Below are positions 62,029 through 64,000 of a stretch of 64,000 nt of DNA, in pieces. The notes beneath the pieces are model-generated. The model was not told the DNA's origin. It ran no database searches and was given only the letters and a program-made list of their open reading frames with translations. Position numbers and translations under genes: made by a program. The stretch is taken from the NCBI GenBank assembly GCA_910584405.1, contig CAJUAL010000005.1:1-64000 (forward strand), read 5' to 3'. This DNA is from an uncultured Vampirovibrio sp. Lineage in GTDB: Bacteria; Cyanobacteriota; Vampirovibrionia; Gastranaerophilales; Gastranaerophilaceae. Every line of letters starts with the position of its first letter. Position 1 is the first letter of the stretch.

Positions 62029-63852
62029 TTAATTTAGTACAGCTTGTTCCTGATTTTTAAATTGCATTTCATAAAGATGCTTATAGTTGCCGTTTGGAAT
62101 GTTGATAAGTTCATCATGGGTTCCCAGTTCTACAAGTTCACCCTCGTTGATTACCGCAATTCTGTTTGCATTACTTATTGTAGAAAGTCTGTGAGCAATG
62201 ACAAAAACTGTTTTATTTTGCATCAAATTATCAAGTGCTTTTTGGACGATAGCTTCGGATTCGTTATCAAGAGCCGAAGTTGCTTCATCTAAGATTACGA
62301 TTGGTGCATTTTTTATCATCGCTCTGGCAATTGCAACCCTTTGTCTTTGTCCGCCGGATAATGATGCTCCGCGCTCACCGACGTATGTATCAAGCCCGTT
62401 TTCTAATGTTGATAAAAATTCATCAAGATGCGCCATTCTTACAACATTTTGAAGCTCATCTTCTGTTGCATCAGGTTTTCCCATTAAAATATTTTCTTTA
62501 ATTGAGCCTGAGAATAAGAAATTATCCTGAAAAACGAATGATATATTATCTCTTAAGGAGTTTATATCAAACTCTTTGATATCTGTTCCGTCAAATTTTA
62601 TAGAACCAGAGTTAATGTCATAAAATCTTGGAAGAAGATTTACTATTGTACTTTTACCTCCGCCGGAATTTCCGACAAGAGCTATAGTTTCACCTTTTTC
62701 TATATGTAAATTAAGGTTTTTCAATACAGGAATATTTTCTTCATATTCAAAATTAACATTCTCAAAATCAATAGCATTATTTAAACCTGTCATAGTTTTA
62801 GGGTTATGGCAATTTTTTATATGAGGAACAAGGTCAAATAACTCAAATACCCTGCCAAGTGCTACAAATGTTGTTTGAAGGTCTGTTAATGTTCTGCCTA
62901 GGTCTTTTACAGGCTTATAAAGCAGTAAAAGTGAAGTTACGAAAGACGCAAAGCTTCCTGCTGTCATTTCGCCGTTTATAATCAGGTGATTGCCGTAAAA
63001 CATTACAAGCGCTATACCTATTGAACATATAAAATACATAATAGGTGACATCCAGCCTACACGTTTTGTTAACGAGATTGTTAACGCAAATTGTGTTTTG
63101 ATTTGGTTTTCAAATTTTGTATTTTGTTGATGTTGCAGGTTATAAGCTGTCATAATCTTGTTTCCGGCAAAGGTTTCATTAAAGTTTGTAGTCATATCTC
63201 CGCCGACAACCATTGTCGCATTAGATACTTTTTTAATTCTTTTTCTTATTAAAGTAACCGGAGTTATTGCAATAGCCATAATTCCGACACCGATTATTGC
63301 AAGTTTCCACGAGTTGTACAATAATACCGTAACAAGTCCGACAATACCAAATATTGTCATGATAAAACTTTTTATAGTGTTAATAATGTTTTTTGAAGCT
63401 GTTTCAGGGTCGGTTAAGAATCTTGTAAGGACAAGTCCTGAAGAATTTATATCATAGAACTTGGAATCCAGTGATGTAAGTTTTCTGAATAATTCAACTT
63501 TTAAAGAGTTTGATATTTTGTTACCTGTCCAGTCTGTTAAATAGTTGTTAGTATATTTTAACAAGCCTTGAATAACGGCAAACAGAACTATACCAAACGG
63601 AATAATTGTAGCCAAAAGACTTTGTTCTACCGTAAAGTTTCCGATAGTCCAAGTTTTACCGTTAATTACACAATCCATATAAGGTTTTAGTGCGTAAGCT
63701 ACAACGGCGTCTAAAAGCCCTAAAGGAACTGCAACTAGCATATTAATTATAATTCTTGGCAAATGCGGTTTTAAAAACGGTGTAATTTTACCTACCAGAT
63801 ACCCGTATCTGAATGCGTCTTTTGACAATGTGTCTTTTAATTTATATTCCAT
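62029..63852 (-). CDS. MsbA-like ABC exporter (membrane and ATPase domains fused)
   Basis: A 607-residue half-transporter that works as a dimer. Six transmembrane helices (about 30-320) are followed by the ATPase with Walker A GNSGGGKST (about 391-399), signature SLSGGQRQRVAIARAM (near 495), Walker B VILDEATSALD and the switch histidine in VFVIAHRLSTI. It is closest in style to MsbA/lipid A exporters, in keeping with an outer membrane, but multidrug export is possible. AGGGGATTAGGG precedes the ATG. A gene just upstream on the same strand may be cotranscribed. Confidence 0.9.
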   Translation of the reverse strand: MEYKLKDTLSKDAFRYGYLVGKITPFLKPHLPRIIINMLVAVPLGLLDAVVAYALKPYMDCVINGKTWTIGNFTVEQSLLATIIPFGIVLFAVIQGLLKYTNNYLTDWTGNKISNSLKVELFRKLTSLDSKFYDINSSGLVLTRFLTDPETASKNIINTIKSFIMTIFGIVGLVTVLLYNSWKLAIIGVGIMAIAITPVTLIRKRIKKVSNATMVVGGDMTTNFNETFAGNKIMTAYNLQHQQNTKFENQIKTQFALTISLTKRVGWMSPIMYFICSIGIALVMFYGNHLIINGEMTAGSFASFVTSLLLLYKPVKDLGRTLTDLQTTFVALGRVFELFDLVPHIKNCHNPKTMTGLNNAIDFENVNFEYEENIPVLKNLNLHIEKGETIALVGNSGGGKSTIVNLLPRFYDINSGSIKFDGTDIKEFDINSLRDNISFVFQDNFLFSGSIKENILMGKPDATEDELQNVVRMAHLDEFLSTLENGLDTYVGERGASLSGGQRQRVAIARAMIKNAPIVILDEATSALDNESEAIVQKALDNLMQNKTVFVIAHRLSTISNANRIAVINEGELVELGTHDELINIPNGNYKHLYEMQFKNQEQAVLN

Positions 63853-63908
63853 AATAAGCCCTAATCCCCTTTTTATTTATTTATTATTATCTCACAAACA
63901 CAAACCTT

Positions 63909-64000
63909 TTACAAATTTTGAATAATACGGCTTATTTCTTTGATTTTTTCGTCTTCCATTCTGTGCCCTCCGGCTGGTATAAGTGTATAAGTTTTTAGGT
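63909..64000 (-). CDS. C-terminal fragment, possibly an alpha/beta-hydrolase
   Basis: The minus-strand frame is open from the window edge to a TAA at 63911-63909. The visible end is LKTYTLIPAGGHRMEDEKI followed by a short helix. The GGHRM segment resembles the catalytic-histidine end of small alpha/beta-hydrolases, but 30 residues do not allow a firm assignment. It lies 56 nt upstream of the ABC exporter gene. Confidence 0.45.
   Translation of the reverse strand, partial: LKTYTLIPAGGHRMEDEKIKEISRIIQNL

Overview
The window is AT-rich DNA from a diderm, probably fermentative bacterium. Several things point to the non-photosynthetic gut cyanobacterial lineage (Melainabacteria/Vampirovibrionia, order Gastranaerophilales). 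The prepilin-like proteins carry a FTLAEVL(V/I)TLGIIG leader. There is a trimeric NuoE/NuoF/[FeFe]-hydrogenase operon beside a Rex regulator gene. Outer-membrane biogenesis genes are present (AsmA-like pair, Skp/OmpH, POTRA/beta-barrel transporter, MCE/MlaD protein, MsbA-like exporter). The lineage is inferred from protein style, not from a marker phylogeny.

Layout. 1-3.7 kb: end of an unknown gene, a catalytic-domain-only tyrosine recombinase, a cupin, a degenerate M48 peptidase and a solitary N6-adenine methyltransferase. 3.7-13.9 kb: glutamine-dependent NAD synthetase, a TPR membrane protein and two tandem AsmA-like proteins. 13.9-18.4 kb: a prepilin with a divergent XRE regulator, tRNA-Gly(GCC), a signal-less glucosaminidase with a long coiled coil, and an unknown protein. 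18.4-28.7 kb: dnaE, a membrane metallopeptidase-like protein, a NhaC-like antiporter, lysS and gap. 28.7-32.2 kb: a large EF-hand plus calpain-like protein and small unknowns. 32.2-32.8 kb: a GC-rich, strongly structured non-coding island. 32.8-39.9 kb: endonuclease III, a DUF2339 protein and the hydrogenase operon. 39.9-46.9 kb: Skp, the outer-membrane transporter, bioD-bioA, an MCE protein and folP. 47-53.8 kb: accessory minus-strand genes, a radical SAM enzyme, a 57-residue zinc-ribbon protein, obgE and two proteins sharing QNGPGGFWGF. 53.9-64 kb: uvrA with an in-frame palindromic repeat, two paralogous periplasmic proteins, a prepilin behind a G8 tract, rex, a thioesterase/pseudouridine synthase/coaE operon, a CHAP protein and an ABC exporter.

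How they fit together. The hydrogenase operon (NADH and ferredoxin to H2), Rex, GAPDH and NAD synthetase describe NADH-linked fermentation. The envelope genes describe a true outer membrane. The most unusual content is: the structured island at 32.4-32.8 kb; the QNGPGGFWGF pair with a shared promoter block and an in-frame stop; the G8 tract that puts a prepilin out of frame; two hairpin repeats with a near-identical core but different self-complementary arms; and a hairpin repeat read through inside uvrA.

No CRISPR array, rRNA or complete insertion sequence was seen.
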